DNA of 64,000 nucleotides from Narthecium ossifragum (lineage: Eukaryota; Streptophyta; Magnoliopsida; Dioscoreales; Nartheciaceae): the NCBI GenBank assembly GCA_963920575.1, contig OY986966.1:20779656-20843655 (forward strand), written 5' to 3'. Under the pieces are notes generated by a model. That model was given only the letters and a program-made list of their open reading frames with translations. It was not told the origin of the DNA and made no database searches. Positions 1 through 11,689 of the stretch are shown here, one piece after another; positions within the stretch are counted from its first letter, which is position 1; the number at the start of each line of letters is the position of its first letter. The translations under genes and the position numbers were made by a program.

Positions 1-451
1 CCGTCTTCCTGCTCTATGTCGTAGTGTAGAACCCTACTGAGCTTTATGCTCACTCCTACCCGGGCTGTGTTTTGCAGGTGCAGGCGTCAGTTCTTCTTCT
101 GTGGCCCCTACCGGGCAGTTGGTCGGCGGTGCGGCGGCGCCTGGTGGACTTTGAGAGGTGGCGATCTTTACTGCTTTTATACCTTATGTTAGTTAGTCTC
201 ATATGGGAGTAATGTTGTATTTGGATCTTCCCCTCTGCGAGGATATGTATATTAAACACTTTTTTTGGGTTTGTAATCTGTGATTCAAGGTTTCATTAAA
301 TCAATGTCTTTTAATTGGGGGTGTTTTTGGTGAATTGTTAGGGAGACCAATAGGTTAGAGATAACTCTCGCCAGCTTTGTTTTCCGCATTTCGTTAGGTT
401 CCGATTCACGTCGCCCGGCCCGGTTGGGCTTTCGCGGGTCGGGGTGCGACA
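1..451 (+). repeat. 3' part of the 5' LTR of element A
   Basis: The segment ends with the Tekay-type LTR end (GGGTCGGGGTGCGACA) at 451, directly before the primer binding site. It aligns with 9655-10103 of the 3' LTR with few differences. It carries the conserved block around ACTGAGCTTTATGCTCACTC seen in all LTRs of this family in the window. Upstream U3 sequence is outside the window. Confidence 0.88.
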
Positions 452-454
452 ACT

Positions 455-466
455 TGGTATCAGAGC
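455..466 (+). other. Primer binding site, initiator Met tRNA type (element A)
   Basis: TGGTATCAGAGC starts three bases after the LTR end. This matches the complement of the plant initiator-Met tRNA 3' end, the usual primer for Tekay/Del chromoviruses. The same motif follows the 5' LTR of element D. Confidence 0.9.
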
Positions 467-651
467 ATAGGTTGTAGATCCCAGGGTTTAGGATCAGGAT
501 TCGGTTGAGATTGAGCGTAAAATGGGTTAGTTCTATGTCTAGAACATCCGTGCATGCTCCTTTTGATGTATTATGCTTTTCCGCTTTATGTTGTGTTGTT
601 TGTTTTGCCGTTCTTACTAGTGAAAGCTTGTTGCTGTTGGTGATCGTGGAG

Positions 652-1923
652 ATGTCGGGAGCTCGCGGCCGACCTCCGGTTGCTGGTCGGGGTGGGGCAC
701 GACCTGGTCGACCCGCCCGACCATCACCAGCGGCGGTTTCGGTCGCAGAGGCAGAGGTCTTCCTCGCCGAGGAGGAGGCCCCTGCTCCTGTCGACGGGCG
801 GGCCTTGGTGGCTATCACGATGGCTTTCCAGCGGCTGAACCCGCCCAAGTTCAGCGGTACGTCTGGAGATCCGACCGCAGCGGACGACTGGCTCGACGGA
901 GTCTCGCGCGTCCTAGAGGCTCTCTTCATCGAGGACGACCGGGTTCGGGTCACCCTCGCAGCGTTCCAGCTCGATGGAGACCCTCGTGACTGGTGTCGCA
1001 CCGCCCAGCACACCAGTGACGGAGAGGTGCCACTGTGAGAGGAGTTCAGGACGATGTTCTTGGACGTACACTTCCCAGCGAGTGCACGTGACTCCCTGAC
1101 TCGCGAGTACTAGTCCCTCTTACAGGGTACTCGCTCAGTTCAGCCGTACGCCTCCAGGTTCAAGCACCTTGTTCGGTTTGCGGGGTCAGTTGCAGCAGAG
1201 CAGGCAGCCAGGGTGCGTCAGTTCGAGTGGGGACTTCGGCCAGAGATCCAGCGGCAGACGAGCTCACACTGCTTCCAGTCGTTCTCAACGATCCTGAACT
1301 GCGCCTTGTCAGTAGAGGCTCAGTTGCGGGACGACAGGTGCCGGGCAGTTCCACCGGCACCCCTCACCAGTGCGCAGCAGTGACCCCAGGGCAGAGGGGG
1401 GTTCGATAGGGGGCAGCCGTGGCGTCAGCGGTCCTTTCAGCAGCGTGCACCGCAGTACCAGCAGCCACTACCGAGCCTACCAGCCCCGTTTCTACTGACG
1501 GCCGGGCCATCTGGGCAGGCTTCGTCAGGGGGAGACCAGGGACGGCAGCCTGGCGGCGCGACACCCACTTGCTTCCTGTGCGGGCAGCTGGGGCACTACC
1601 GTAGAGACTGCACTTCGCGAGGAGCGCAAAGCGCTAAGCCGCAAGGCAGTAGAGGCGGAGGGTCCGGTGCCTGGCAGGGGAGCGGGGGTGGACGCGGGCC
1701 GGGGCGTCCCAGAGGCAGAGGCGGCCAGCGGGGGCAGGTGTTTGCCCTCCCAGTTCGTGAGCGGCAGGACACCGTCCAGCTGTATCAGCCACCACCACAG
1801 TATCAGCAGCCACCACAGTACCAGCAGCCGTTATAGTACCAGCAGCCGCAGTAGTATCAGGAGGCAGCGGCAGAGCCATCCGTCCTCAGAGGTATCTTTC
1901 AGCTTTCTAGTTCCTTAGTAGAT
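652..1923 (+). pseudogene. gag of element A, multiple stops
   Basis: Gag builds the retrotransposon particle and binds RNA. The ATG at 652 begins MSGARGRPPV and is preferred over upstream non-ATG starts because it matches the homologous gag start in element D (19029). The capsid-like core lies at about 800-1300. The zinc knuckle CFLCGQLGHYRRDC (CX2CX4HX4C) is at 1570-1611, followed by a Gly/Arg-rich stretch and a Gln/Pro/Tyr-rich linker. In-frame stops are at 1036 (TGA), 1111 (TAG), 1381 (TGA), 1834 (TAG) and 1852 (TAG). Gag and pol share one frame, as is usual in this lineage, so these stops would block a full Gag-Pol product. Non-functional. Confidence 0.85.
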
Positions 1924-3129
1924 GTGCTGATAGATTCAGGGGCGTCTTACTCCTACATTGCTAGCATGTGCGTGGCATCGCTAGGGTTAGAGACGAGTCG
2001 GCTAGAGGTGGCACAGTCTGTAGACTCACCGATCGGCGGGGCAGTCAGGGTAGACCGGGTCTGTCGATCGTGTTCGTTGGATGTTGGAAGCCTCCGAGTC
2101 TGTCTAGACCTACGGGTGCTAGACATGACCGACTTTGACGTGATACTCGGTATGGACTGGTTGGCAGCATACCAGGCAGTCATCGATTGTGGTCGCCGGA
2201 GGGTTGTCGCTTGGACACCCGACGGGATAGCTTTGTGTTGTTGGGGTATTAGTTTTCCGCCGATTCCTTTGCTTGTGGTGTAGGGAGGCGTGGCAGCGAG
2301 CTCTCAGGCTTGTTGGCCAGCCTGTCCCTGTCCGGTTCTGAGGGAGTGCAGCTGCGCAGTTTTCCCATGATCGTGTGCGACTACACCGACGTGTCTCCAG
2401 AGGTATTGCCAGAGCCTCCACCACCCAGAGATGTCGATTTTGAGATCGACCTAGTACCAGGTACCACACCGATCTCTCTCCCGGCTTTCAGGATAGCACC
2501 AGCAGAGCAGAGTGAGTTGAGGACCCAGCTAGACGAGCTGACCATCAGAGGCTTCATCCGTCCCAGCATGTCTCCCTGGGGGGCGCTAGTGTTGTTCGCA
2601 AAGAAGAAGGATGGTACCCTTCGACTTTGCATAGACTACAGGCGGCTCAACAGGGTGACGGTGAAGAACAGGTATTCGATATCGCGGATCGACGACCTGT
2701 TTGACCAGTTGCGAGGATCTTCAATGTTCTCGAAGATCGACCTCTGCACCGGCTACCACCAGTTGAGGGTTCGGGATTGCGACATCCCGAAGACGGCTTT
2801 TCGGACTCGGTACGGCCTGTACGAGTTCGGGGTGATGCCGTTTGGGCTGACGAACGCACCAGCAGCGTTCATGGATCTCATGCAGAGGATCTTCCGGCCT
2901 TTCCTAGACGAGTTTGTGGTGGTGTTCGTCGACGACATCCTTATCTACTCCCGGTCAGAGGCGGAGAACGAGCGACACTTGGCGACAGTGTTGCAGCTAC
3001 TTTGGGAGCATCGGCTTTATGCCAAGGCTTCCAAGTGGGAGTTCTGGCTTGCACAGGTGGGGTTCCTTGGACACGTGGTGTTGGCAGCAGGGATCTCAGT
3101 CGACCCCGCCAAGGTCGAGGCAGTGGTAC
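1924..3129 (+). pseudogene. pol of element A, part 1: aspartic protease and reverse transcriptase
   Basis: The protease begins with the active-site motif LIDSGAS just after 1924, with the second conserved segment DVILGMDWL at about 2140-2165. Relative to element D one base is missing near 2229, which moves RT to another frame. RT shows [42 protein letters not shown] and the catalytic FVDDILIYS (about 2925-2950). RT stops abruptly after VDPAKVEAV, where a solo LTR begins at 3130. The remainder resumes at 5523. The catalytic aspartates are present but the gene is broken by the frameshift and the insertion. Confidence 0.87.
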
Positions 3130-5517
3130 TGTCGCGCCCCGACCCGCAGGACCCAGACCGAGCCGGGACACGAGGGGGAAAACCTACAACTATAGCCTCA
3201 ACTGGCGGAAACAGTTGAGACTAACGGCCAGCTGGCGGAAACAGCTGCCAACAGGCACAAGCGGAAGCAAAGAACTAAACAACATCTATTAACTATTATT
3301 ACAAAACAGTAATACAAGAGTTTTAGTACACAAGCTACAAGGGATCAACAGTCTCCAAAAAGAAGCTACACCACCCACCGGGGTCTCCGCAAACGCACAA
3401 ACGAACCCATCCTGACCCTCAGACATGGTCAGGATCCGGCACGCTGCCATGAGACTGCCGACGGGGAAGCACTGGAGGAGAACGGGGACCCGCATCTGCA
3501 AACACACAGTCCAGGTAGGAATGAGCAATAGCTCAGCAGGGTCCTACTCTACCACTCTCGCTAAGAAGGCAAACCCAACGAACCAACCCTGAAGCCAAGT
3601 ACTGAGGCTTGCCAAGGATCCCATAAATCCCGTCAATAACCCGAAGGACTCCTGTCCCAGTACGCCCCTCCGACAACCACTGCTCAGGGGTGGACAGCTC
3701 CGACAATCCCTGACACAGGGTGGACATGACGCTACTAGTAGGACACCCTTCTCCAAGCAGGATTTCCACACTTGGTGGAACGACCGAGGTTAAAACTACC
3801 ATCTCTCAGTACTCCAAGCCACAGAGCCAACATGACCCCTAACTCCTGACCAAGGACTAAGTCTAGCCAGGGAGGCCATCGATCCCATCGATGTCTTTCC
3901 CCCCCCAGGGTTCCGGTCCAACCTACGTCCCTCCGATAGCCACTTCTCAAGGACTGGGCTACCTCCGACGGTCCTTGACACAGGGTGGGCCAAACGATAC
4001 TTGTAGGACACCCTTACCAGGGTAACGGCATCCCACGCTTAGTCCAAGATCACCGGAGTCCACGGGTCAACCCCACCCAGTCTAACCTAGCATGTCTAAT
4101 GCACAGGGAACAGGGCAGGATAAATATAAGAAAAGCAGTAACAAACAGCATAACAAGGGCACACCTTCGGCCCATTTATTCTAAACACTCCCGAGGATCA
4201 TGACTTCCTTCGGTTCACCATAAAGCGATAAAAGGGCATAACCCATGGCCCCGCTACACTAAGCATTCCCGAGGGTTCATTACTCCCTCGGTTAACCACA
4301 AAGCAGTAAACATTCAAGCAAGATGTAAAACATAGAAGCCCCAAGGGCAAAACCGTCAAAATCCACTTACATGCGAAGCCCCGCGGGCAAAACCTATGAA
4401 AACCCTCGCTGCGACTAAAGGATCGATCCTCACTAAGGGAAGGATCGATCACTTAAGTAACAGTGAGCTTCCCTTACTGTCGAGACAAAAAGGATCGATC
4501 CTTCCTCCCAGGAGGATCGATCTCTTAAGACAGAGGGCTCCCTTCCAGTCGCACCAGGGAAGATCGATCATTCCTCCTAGGAAGATCGATCATTCTCGGG
4601 ACGAAAGGGGTAACCATGCTAACCCAGGCCCCATGATCGATCTCCTCCCATAAGAAGATCGATCATGTGCTGGGCGCAGCAAGCCAACACAAGAGGACCG
4701 ATCCTTCCCCCCAGGAGGATCGATCCTGATGGGTTCCGGCATACTCCCGGCCGGGAAAACCGCCGGAAAGCACAACCAAACCTCACCAAACTTGGTGGGC
4801 TGGTAGATCTAAGCAACACGAAGCTACTCAAGGCTTCAAAACCGGAAACCAACAACTCCACAAGGAGATCTATCGAAAACAAAACCCGGATTTAAACCCT
4901 CAAAACAGCCGGAGCTTTGAGTGAGAACCCTACCTCTTCAACGCAGCTTCGATCCCAAAGGTCTAGCTACGGATCTTCCTCACGCCGTCACGGTTCCAAC
5001 GAGCCTTCAAGCTCCAAGAACGGTGGTCGGAGGAGGGAGAACGGAGGAGGAGAAGGGGCGGCCTGAATAGGGGAGGAAACAGAGCTGGGGAAGAAGGAAG
5101 AAGAGAGAGGAGAAAGGAGGAGGGGAAGGGGCGGGGTAAGGCCGGGGAAAGCCGGCGAAGGCGGGGAAAAGCTGGGGGAGGGGAGGGAAAGTCTTCCCTC
5201 CCCTGACAGGGGAAGTGACGGCCATCGCCGTGGCCGTCCTTCGAAAGCCACCGACAAAGACTTCCAGGCACAGGTAGGATCGATCCTCCACGACCAAAGG
5301 ATCGATCCTCCCTGCCCAGAAGTGCAAACTTGGGCTAGAAAACGGGCCCAAGCCCAGAACTCCCAAACTAGGTCCCACCTAACCTTTCTAACAACCACAA
5401 GCATCAGACAAGGTCTGTGTGTGCGCACCCAGTGTGAAACGACCGCCAAGGCGCAATTTCCCAAATTGCCCTTGGGGTAAACAACAAGCCACAGGGATGG
5501 AGGGGCAGGTCCTCACA
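3130..5517 (-). mobile_element. Solo LTR in reverse orientation inside element A pol
   Basis: The 2388-bp segment starts TGTCGCGCCCCGACCC and ends CCTCACA, the reverse complement of a Tekay LTR (TGTGAGGAC...GCGCGACA). No internal domain is present. Flanking 5-mers are GGTAC (3125-3129) and GATAC (5518-5522), a target duplication with one mismatch, and the RT reading continues across the gap. It holds GATCGATC repeats (about 4420-4730 and 5275-5310), a purine-rich tract (about 5025-5210) and two copies of a CCGAGG hairpin (about 4190-4290). The same LTR family makes up 10104-10822. It arose from a full element by LTR-LTR recombination. Confidence 0.92.
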
Positions 5518-5522
5518 GATAC

Positions 5523-7693
5523 AGTGGTAGAGACCGAGGATAGTGTTTGAGGTCCGCAGTTTCCTGGGCTTGGCGGGGTTTTACAGGCGGTTCATGCGGG
5601 ACTTCTCCAGAGTCGCCGGGCCATTGACCAGACTGACACAGAAGGCCGTCCCGTTCGTGTCGAATGATGTTTGTGGGCGAGCCTTCGTGGAGCTGAGGAC
5701 CAGGTTGACCAGTGCACCGGTGCTGATCATCCCCGAGCGAGGCGTTGGTTACAATGTCTACTGTGACGCCAGTGGTGAGGGTTTGGGGTGTGCCCTCATG
5801 CAGGAGGGCCATGCAGTTTCCTATGGTTCTCGCCAGCTGAAGAACCATGAGAGGACCTACCCGACCCATGACTTGGAGCTAGCAGCAGTGGTCTTCGCCC
5901 TGAAGACCTGGCGTCACTACCTATATGGCGAGAAGTTTTTTGTCTTCTCGGACCATAAGAGCTTGAGGTACGTTTTCACCCAACGTGACCTCAACCTGAG
6001 GCAGCGACGCTGGATGGAGCTACTGGAGGACTACGACTTCGAGTTGCATTACCATCCTGGTAAGGCAAACTTCGTAGCAGACGCGCTGAGCAGACAAGTG
6101 AGAGACACTAGAGCAGCAGTTGCAGGGTTGTCAGCGCGGCAGTGGCCGGCTCTAGAGATGGCGGGCCAGTTGGGGCTCGAGTTTGAGGATCGGGGATCCA
6201 GCAACTTCCTCTATGCAGTGCAGAGTATGCCAGCAGTTATAGCCAGAGTGTTAGAGGCACAACACAGAGACCCAGAGCTCGAGGAGTTACGCACAGCAGC
6301 GGGCACAGAGGGCGCAGACGGAGACTGGACAGTATCGCCAGACGGAGGGCTACCGTTTCGAGGCAGAGTAGCGGTTCCAGCAGATCCAGTTCTTCGAGAC
6401 GACGTCCTACGAGAGTTCCACCACTCTCGCTTTGCAGTTCATCCCGGCGGCACCAAGATGTACCAGGATCTTCGGAGACAGTTCTGGTGGCGCGGGATGA
6501 AGAGGGCAGTGACGGAGTTCGTATCGCACTGCCTTACCTGTCAGAAGGTCAAGGCAGAGCACCAGCGGACTCCGGGGTTACTTCAGCCCCTTCCACTAGC
6601 TGAGTGGAAGTGGGAGCACATCACGATGGACTTCGTGACGGGGCTACCGAGATCTCCTAGGGGGAATGACGCGATTTGGGTCATCGTTGATCGATTGACC
6701 AAATCGGCGCACTTCCTATCTATGCGGACGACAGACTCGACGGACAGGTTGGGCAACTTGTACGTCAGAGAGGTTGTCAGACTACACGGAGTTCCAGTTT
6801 CTATCATGTCAGACCGTGACCCCAGGTTCACCAGTAGGTTCTGGCGATACTTTCAGGAGGCAGTTGGCACACTTCTGACCTTCTGTACGGCGTTTCATTC
6901 GCAGATAGACGGGCAGTCAGAGCGGACGATCCAGATCTTGGAGGACATGCTGAGAGCATGTGTCCTCGACGCAGGAGGCAGCTGGGAGGAGCACGTTCCC
7001 TTGGTGGAGTTTTCCTACAATAACAGCTACCAGTCCAGTCTTGGAGTAGCACCTTTCGAGGCGTTGTACGGTAGGCCGTGTCGTTCCCCAGTGTGCTGGA
7101 CAGAGGTTGGAGAGGCTTCACTCACCGGTCCAGACATCGTCAGGCGGTCGTCAGAGAGGTTAGCGCAGATCAGGCAGAGGCTTCTGACGGCTCAGAGCCG
7201 GGCGAAGAGCTATGCAGACCAGAGGCGACGACCGCTTGAGTTCGCAGTTGGCGACAGTGTGTTCCTGCGGGCAGCACCGTACAGAGGTTCCGTCAGGTTT
7301 GGCAGAGGTGGTAAGTTGGCGCCGAGGTTCGTCGAGCCGTTTGAGATCCTAGAGAGGGTCGGCGAGGTAGCTTACCGCCTGGATCTTCCTCAGCACATGT
7401 CTGTTGTGCACCCGACTTTCCACGTGTCGATGCTGAGGAAGTATCACCCAGACCCGTCTCATGTCATCAGGGTGGATGACATTGAGCTTGAAACAGACGC
7501 GAGCTTTGTTGAGCAGCCGGTTCGGGTACTTGACCGGAGGGATCAGGTCTTGCGGGGAAAGACGATTGCCTTGGTCAAGGTATTGTGGAGGCACAGAGGC
7601 ACCGAGGAGATGACCTGGGAGCGCGAGGCGCGGATGCGGCAGGAGTTTCCGCAGCTGTTTTCTTCTCAAGATACCTCTTGTCTTGTCTTCTAG
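5523..7693 (+). pseudogene. pol of element A, part 2: RT C-terminus, RNase H, integrase, chromodomain
   Basis: This is the continuation of RT ([17 protein letters not shown]) after the solo LTR. One stop (TAG 5528-5530) lies at the junction; from 5531 the frame is open to TAG at 7691-7693. Domains in order are the RT thumb; RNase H ([36 protein letters not shown]); the integrase zinc domain (FHHSRFAVHPG with CLTCQKVK); the integrase core with all three acidic residues (MDFVTGL, SDRDPRFTS, QSERTIQILEDM); a GPF/Y-like region; and a C-terminal chromodomain (PVRVLDRRDQV to MRQEFPQLF). The chromodomain directs integration to marked chromatin in this lineage. It cannot be expressed normally because the 5' part is broken. 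Confidence 0.9.
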
Positions 7694-7734
7694 TATAGCT
7701 GTTTTGTTGTTCCGAGCCCTACCCTTATCGAATC

Positions 7735-7766
7735 TCGGGACGAGATTTCCTTTAAGGGTATTAGGA
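7735..7766 (+). other. Pre-LTR region and purine-rich tract of element A
   Basis: ATCTCGGGACGAGATTTCC followed by a short purine-rich run (AAGGGTATTAGGA) lies directly before the LTR start TGTGAGGACC. This placement and the sequence are typical of the plus-strand primer region of Tekay elements. The same block precedes the 3' LTR of D (23738-23771) and of E. Confidence 0.75.
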
Positions 7767-10103
7767 TGTGAGGACCTGTCCGTCTACCCCTGTGGCTCAT
7801 TGTAGACCGCAAGGGTAATTTGGTAAAATTGCGCCTTGTTGGTTTGTTTCACACCCGCGTGTGCACACACTGACCTTGTTTGTGTTAGTGCTTGATTAGA
7901 ATGGTTAGGTGGACCCGGGATCGGAAGATCCCAGCTCGGGCGCGCAGCAGCCCGTCTTTGGGCTGCTGGCGGCCCGCGAGCGATCGATCGCTCCTTGGAG
8001 AGATCGATCGGACTCGCGTCGGTGGGTTTTTCTGCTTCGAGAGGACGGCCGCCGTTGGCCGTCGCTCTCTCCTGTCAGAAGGGGAGGACTTTCCCTCCCC
8101 TCCTTCACCTTTTCCCCTCTTCCCCCGGCTTTCCCCTTCCCCTTTTCCCTACTTTTCTTCCTCTTCTCCTCCTCCTTCTTCTCCCTTCTTCTTCCTTCTT
8201 TCTTCTTCTCCCACGGTTATGTTTTTCCCCTGTTTCCGGCAGCCATCTTCTTCCCCTCCGTTCTCCCTCCTCCGGCCACCGTTTTGGGTGTTCTAAGGCT
8301 CGTTGGATCCGTGGCAATGAGAGGAAGATCCCTGAAGTGGTTTGGAACCTTGTTGCTGACCAGTTCACGAGGAATCAGCCGAGGAGTGCGTTTCGGGTAG
8401 GTTTCTACCTACTGATGTTGTTCTTGGGTTTTCTCTAGATCTAGCCGTTGGATCTTGTTGATCTTGATGTTGATAGATTCCTCATGCTTCTTAGAATTTC
8501 TGATATAAATTTCATAAGCGGTGGTTGAGATCTTAGTAGGATTTATGCATGATTAATCTCGGATTTTCCGGTTTTTGCTGTTCTTGAAGAACAGTCGACT
8601 TGCGGCGAGTTTTTCGGCCGGTACGTGCATAATCTTGGGTTGTGATGAACATAAGAGTTGTAGATCTTTGAATCTACTCTCTAACCCAATTGATTTATAA
8701 TTATCCAATTTTCCTACGATTTGTTATGAATTGATTACTGGGGGGCTGCGTTGCAGCAATTAATTGATAAGATAGTTTAATTAGCGGTTTTGATTAGTGT
8801 TTTTTCGTTAATCCAACCATTGGATATGTTAAACCAGGTATGTAGTTCTACTGATAGCTAAGTTGGATCTTGAATCCGACGTCGTTTGGACGTCGGATCG
8901 ACTGGATCAATTAGCCTCTAAGTAGAGGTTTTGGGTGTTTTGAATATAATATTATATTTCGGATTATAATATTATATTGGGCACTGTTCATCATCGTTTT
9001 CGGGGTTGCTCCCCGTTGCAGGAGTCTGCGGTCGACGGTCGCGGTACCGTCGTAATGCCGGGACCCGCAGCGGATCGACTGGCAGCGGTCGGTAGTACCG
9101 CTGCAGCGATCCGATTGACTTGTATGCTATCCTTAACATACTGTTGCATGCCTATCTCCTATTTGTGTATGTCATAGCATGCATTCTCTGTTGTGCATTA
9201 GTTGCATCGGTTAGGGCGTGGCTGATCTGTGGGTCGCCGTCCCGAGGCTGGAAGCTCGGACTTAGCCCTAGGACCGGGGTTGGGTAGTTTGGACCCGGTT
9301 TGAATTGTAGTGTCCAGTCAAACTTGATGATAGGCCTAGATGACTGGTGCACTTGTTGCTTGATGATTGTAGAGGTCGTGTCGGCCTCGAGTCGGATCTG
9401 AGGTGTAGCCGGTGTCCGGTGTTCTTAAACTCTTGAGTAGAGGAGTTGCCTACTCAGTGGTGTCTCTTCCCACCAAACAATGTTCTGTGTCCTGTTGAGA
9501 GTCAGCAGTGTTGTTTCCTGCTAACTGAGTGTGACCTGACATGTGGCCAGCCCGGCTGGAAGACCATGATCGTGGGCCTCAGGGACACGCGGTGGGGTTA
9601 TGGGACCCCTGTATACACCCAGGTTCTACTTGAGGGCGACACTGTTGCGTTTCCCTCTTCCTTCTCTATGTCGTTGTGTAGAACCCTACTGAGCTTTATG
9701 CTCACTCCTACCCGGGCTGTGTTTTGCAGGTGCAGGCGTCAGTTCTTCTTCTGTGGCCCCTACCGGGCAGTTGGTCGGCGGTGCGGCGGCGCCTGGTGGA
9801 CTTTGAGAGGTGGCGATTTTTACTGGTTTTATACCTTATGTTAGTTAGTCTCCTACGGGAGTAATGTTGTATTTGGATCTTCCCCTCTGCGAGGATATGT
9901 ACATTAAACACTTTTTTTGGGTTTGTAATCTGTGATTCGAGGTTTCATTAAATCAATGTCTTTTAATTGGAGGTGCTTTTGGTGAATTGTTAGGGATACC
10001 AATAGGTTAGAGAGAACCCTCGTCAGCTTTGTTTTCCGCGTTTCGTTAGGTTCTGGTTCGCGTCGCCCGGCCCGGTTGGGCTTTCGCGGGTCGGGGCGCG
10101 ACA
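7767..10103 (+). repeat. 3' LTR of element A (2337 bp)
   Basis: The LTR begins TGTGAGGACC and ends GGGGCGCGACA. Its length matches the 5' LTR of D (2339 bp). It contains two GATCGATC sites near 7980-8008 only, so the palindrome array seen in D is almost absent. It has a long polypyrimidine tract (8085-8220) and no clear TATA box. The hairpin region around 9239-9261 is a degenerate form of the stem-loop seen in the other LTRs. Confidence 0.9.
8085..8220 (+). repeat. Polypyrimidine tract in the A LTR
   Basis: About 135 bases are almost wholly C and T, mostly CTTCTCC, CCCTT and TTCTTC runs. The solo LTR at 3130-5517 has the matching purine-rich strand (about 5025-5210). Long frames through this tract encode only Pro/Ser/Phe/Leu runs and are not genes. 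Confidence 0.85.
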
Positions 10104-10822
10104 GTAGTGCTGTTAGTCTGGTGTTTGGGGTCGTGTTAGCTCTGTTGCTTGGAGTGCTGAGAGTTGGTTGTCATAACCACGGTTGTTCCGCCAAGTGTGG
10201 AGGTCCCGGTTGGAGAGGGGTGTCCTACAGGTATCGTCATGTCCATCCTGTGTCAGGGAATGTCGGAGAATGTCCACCCTTGAACAGTGGCTGTCGGAGG
10301 GACGTACCTTGGACAGGTACCTTTCGGGTGATTGACAGGACTTATGGGGTCCTTGGCAGGCCTCAATACTTGGCACGGAGTTAGTTCAGTTGTTGTTTCC
10401 CCTTCCTTGTGTGTGTCATAGAGTAGAACCCTACTGAGCTTAGTGCTCACTCCTACCCGGGCGGCGTTTGCATGTGCAGGTACCAGCTCTCCTTCGGTGG
10501 GCCCCAGTTGCTCATCCTACGGTGGCGCGACGACATCAGGGCATGTTTGAGTGGCAAGGTGGCTTCTGCTATGCCTTCCGGGAGACCTCTGTTGATGTAA
10601 CCTTTTTGTGTCTTATAACATCTTTTGTACATGAGGACTGGTTTATGTAAATCTTAATGTAACTCTGTTGTATGTACAGTTTGGTAATAATAGTTCTTAG
10701 ATTTACTTCTGTCCTTTGTTTCGTTTGTAACTGTTTCCGCCAGTTGTTGTTAGTAGATGTAAGAAACCCCCCCCCCCCCTCATTTCCCGTTCCGGATGGG
10801 TTTTCCGGGCCGGGGTGCGACA
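10104..10822 (+). repeat. Tail of an older Tekay LTR (element B) hosting element A
   Basis: The sequence matches the reverse complement of about 3130-3850 in the solo LTR, including CCAAGTGTGGA and the TGTCAGGGA block, and ends CCGGGGTGCGACA at 10822. The LTR start would lie left of the window. Element A therefore landed inside this LTR. A run of 13 C lies at 10767-10779. Whether B is a solo LTR or a full element cannot be told. Confidence 0.82.
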
Positions 10823-11668
10823 GAAATTATCTAAAACTGTTAATTTAATCTAGAAAGCGATAGAGATCATCCTAAATTACTAAATAAGAGAAAAGATATA
10901 TTTAATCCTATTGCTTAATTTAATCTAAACTGAGATATGAAAAATCTTTAATTAAGCTAATCTAAAAAAAACAGTAGAGAAGTTTCTAAAGAAAACGATA
11001 AAGAAAACATCACAAAATCTAATCTTATATTACCTATCTAAGAACAATAATCTAGATTACATTATATAGAAAAGACAAACTAAAGATGGAAGAAACGTAA
11101 TCATTTTATTAAATGAAATCAACTTACATGAACAAGAAACATTCTAAAAGAACAGTAAGAAATCCATGTGCGGAGTCTCTGTGTTAGGTTTGCGAGAGAG
11201 TTTACACAGTGAAAGGAGAAGACTATTTATATTAGAGCGGTTTGATAACTTCTACTCAGCACATTCCTAGTCATCTTCCATCTTTCACTCTTGATAAGCC
11301 ATGTGTCCCACGTTCTCCGATATTTCCTCTTTTCTTCATATCATGGTTTGGCCGATGAAGGTTCTGTTTGGTTGATGAGCTTTCCTATTGTTGCACTATC
11401 GTCATTCTTGGCCAATACTTTCTTCCTGTATACATCTTCATCGTCCTTAGTTGATACTTTTTTTGTTTTCAAATCATCATCGCCCTTGGCCCATGACTTT
11501 CTTATGCAAATATTACCATTGTCCTTAAATGATAGTCTCTTTCTTTTGGCCGACGATCTCTTGTTCTTGTTACAACAACATCGTCCAATTGGATTGGAAA
11601 GTCTATCGATCATATTTATTTTGCTGACATGTCAATCATTGATTGATTAGCCATTATTTTGGCTAACA
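10823..11668 (-). repeat. Tat-type LTR, reverse orientation, truncated by B
   Basis: Read on the minus strand, the LTR starts TGTTAGCCAAAATAATGG at 11668. It has a TATA box (TATAAATA, plus-strand 11224-11231), then an A/T-rich transcribed part with AATAAA-like signals. The start resembles that of the element C 5' LTR at 13906 (TGTTAGTTAAAATAATG, then AATCAATGATTGACA). The segment is cut on its left by LTR B. It belongs to a relative of C in the opposite orientation. Frames within it encode nothing recognisable. Confidence 0.7.
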
Positions 11669-11689
11669 ATCGAGGAGACAAGATCCACC

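Larger units (their letters stand above)
1..10103 (+). mobile_element. Tekay/Del-type Ty3/gypsy element A (5' LTR cut by window edge)
   Basis: This is a chromovirus-type LTR retrotransposon. The order seen is LTR tail (1-451), tRNA primer site, gag with a CCHC knuckle, protease, RT, RNase H, integrase, chromodomain, purine-rich tract and 3' LTR (7767-10103). The 5' LTR tail and the end of the 3' LTR are nearly identical where they overlap, so the insertion is not very old. Pol is split by a reverse-oriented solo LTR at 3130-5517. The sequence after 10103 is the tail of another LTR, so A inserted into an older element. The 5' target duplication lies outside the window, so the TSD cannot be checked. 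Confidence 0.9.

Noticed and set aside
455..466. The TGGTATCAGAGC region as a tRNA gene
   Set aside because: Only the primer-complementary segment is present directly after an LTR end; there is no cloverleaf.
285..1013. Minus-strand frame of 242 codons opposite element A gag
   Set aside because: It is antisense to the G/C-rich gag start and LTR tail, with no domain resemblance; the same shadow occurs opposite D gag at 18833-19708.
4988..5464. Long minus-strand frame of 158 codons in the solo LTR
   Set aside because: It consists of Pro/Ser/Leu/Phe runs from the purine/pyrimidine tract and lies wholly inside a non-coding LTR.
7892..8438. Overlapping plus-strand frames of 134-163 codons after element A pol
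   Set aside because: They come from the polypyrimidine tract in the 3' LTR; three frames are open at once, which is a composition effect.
10767..10779. Run of 13 C as a functional purine/pyrimidine primer tract
   Set aside because: It is inside the LTR tail of B rather than before an LTR, so it is probably a slippage product.
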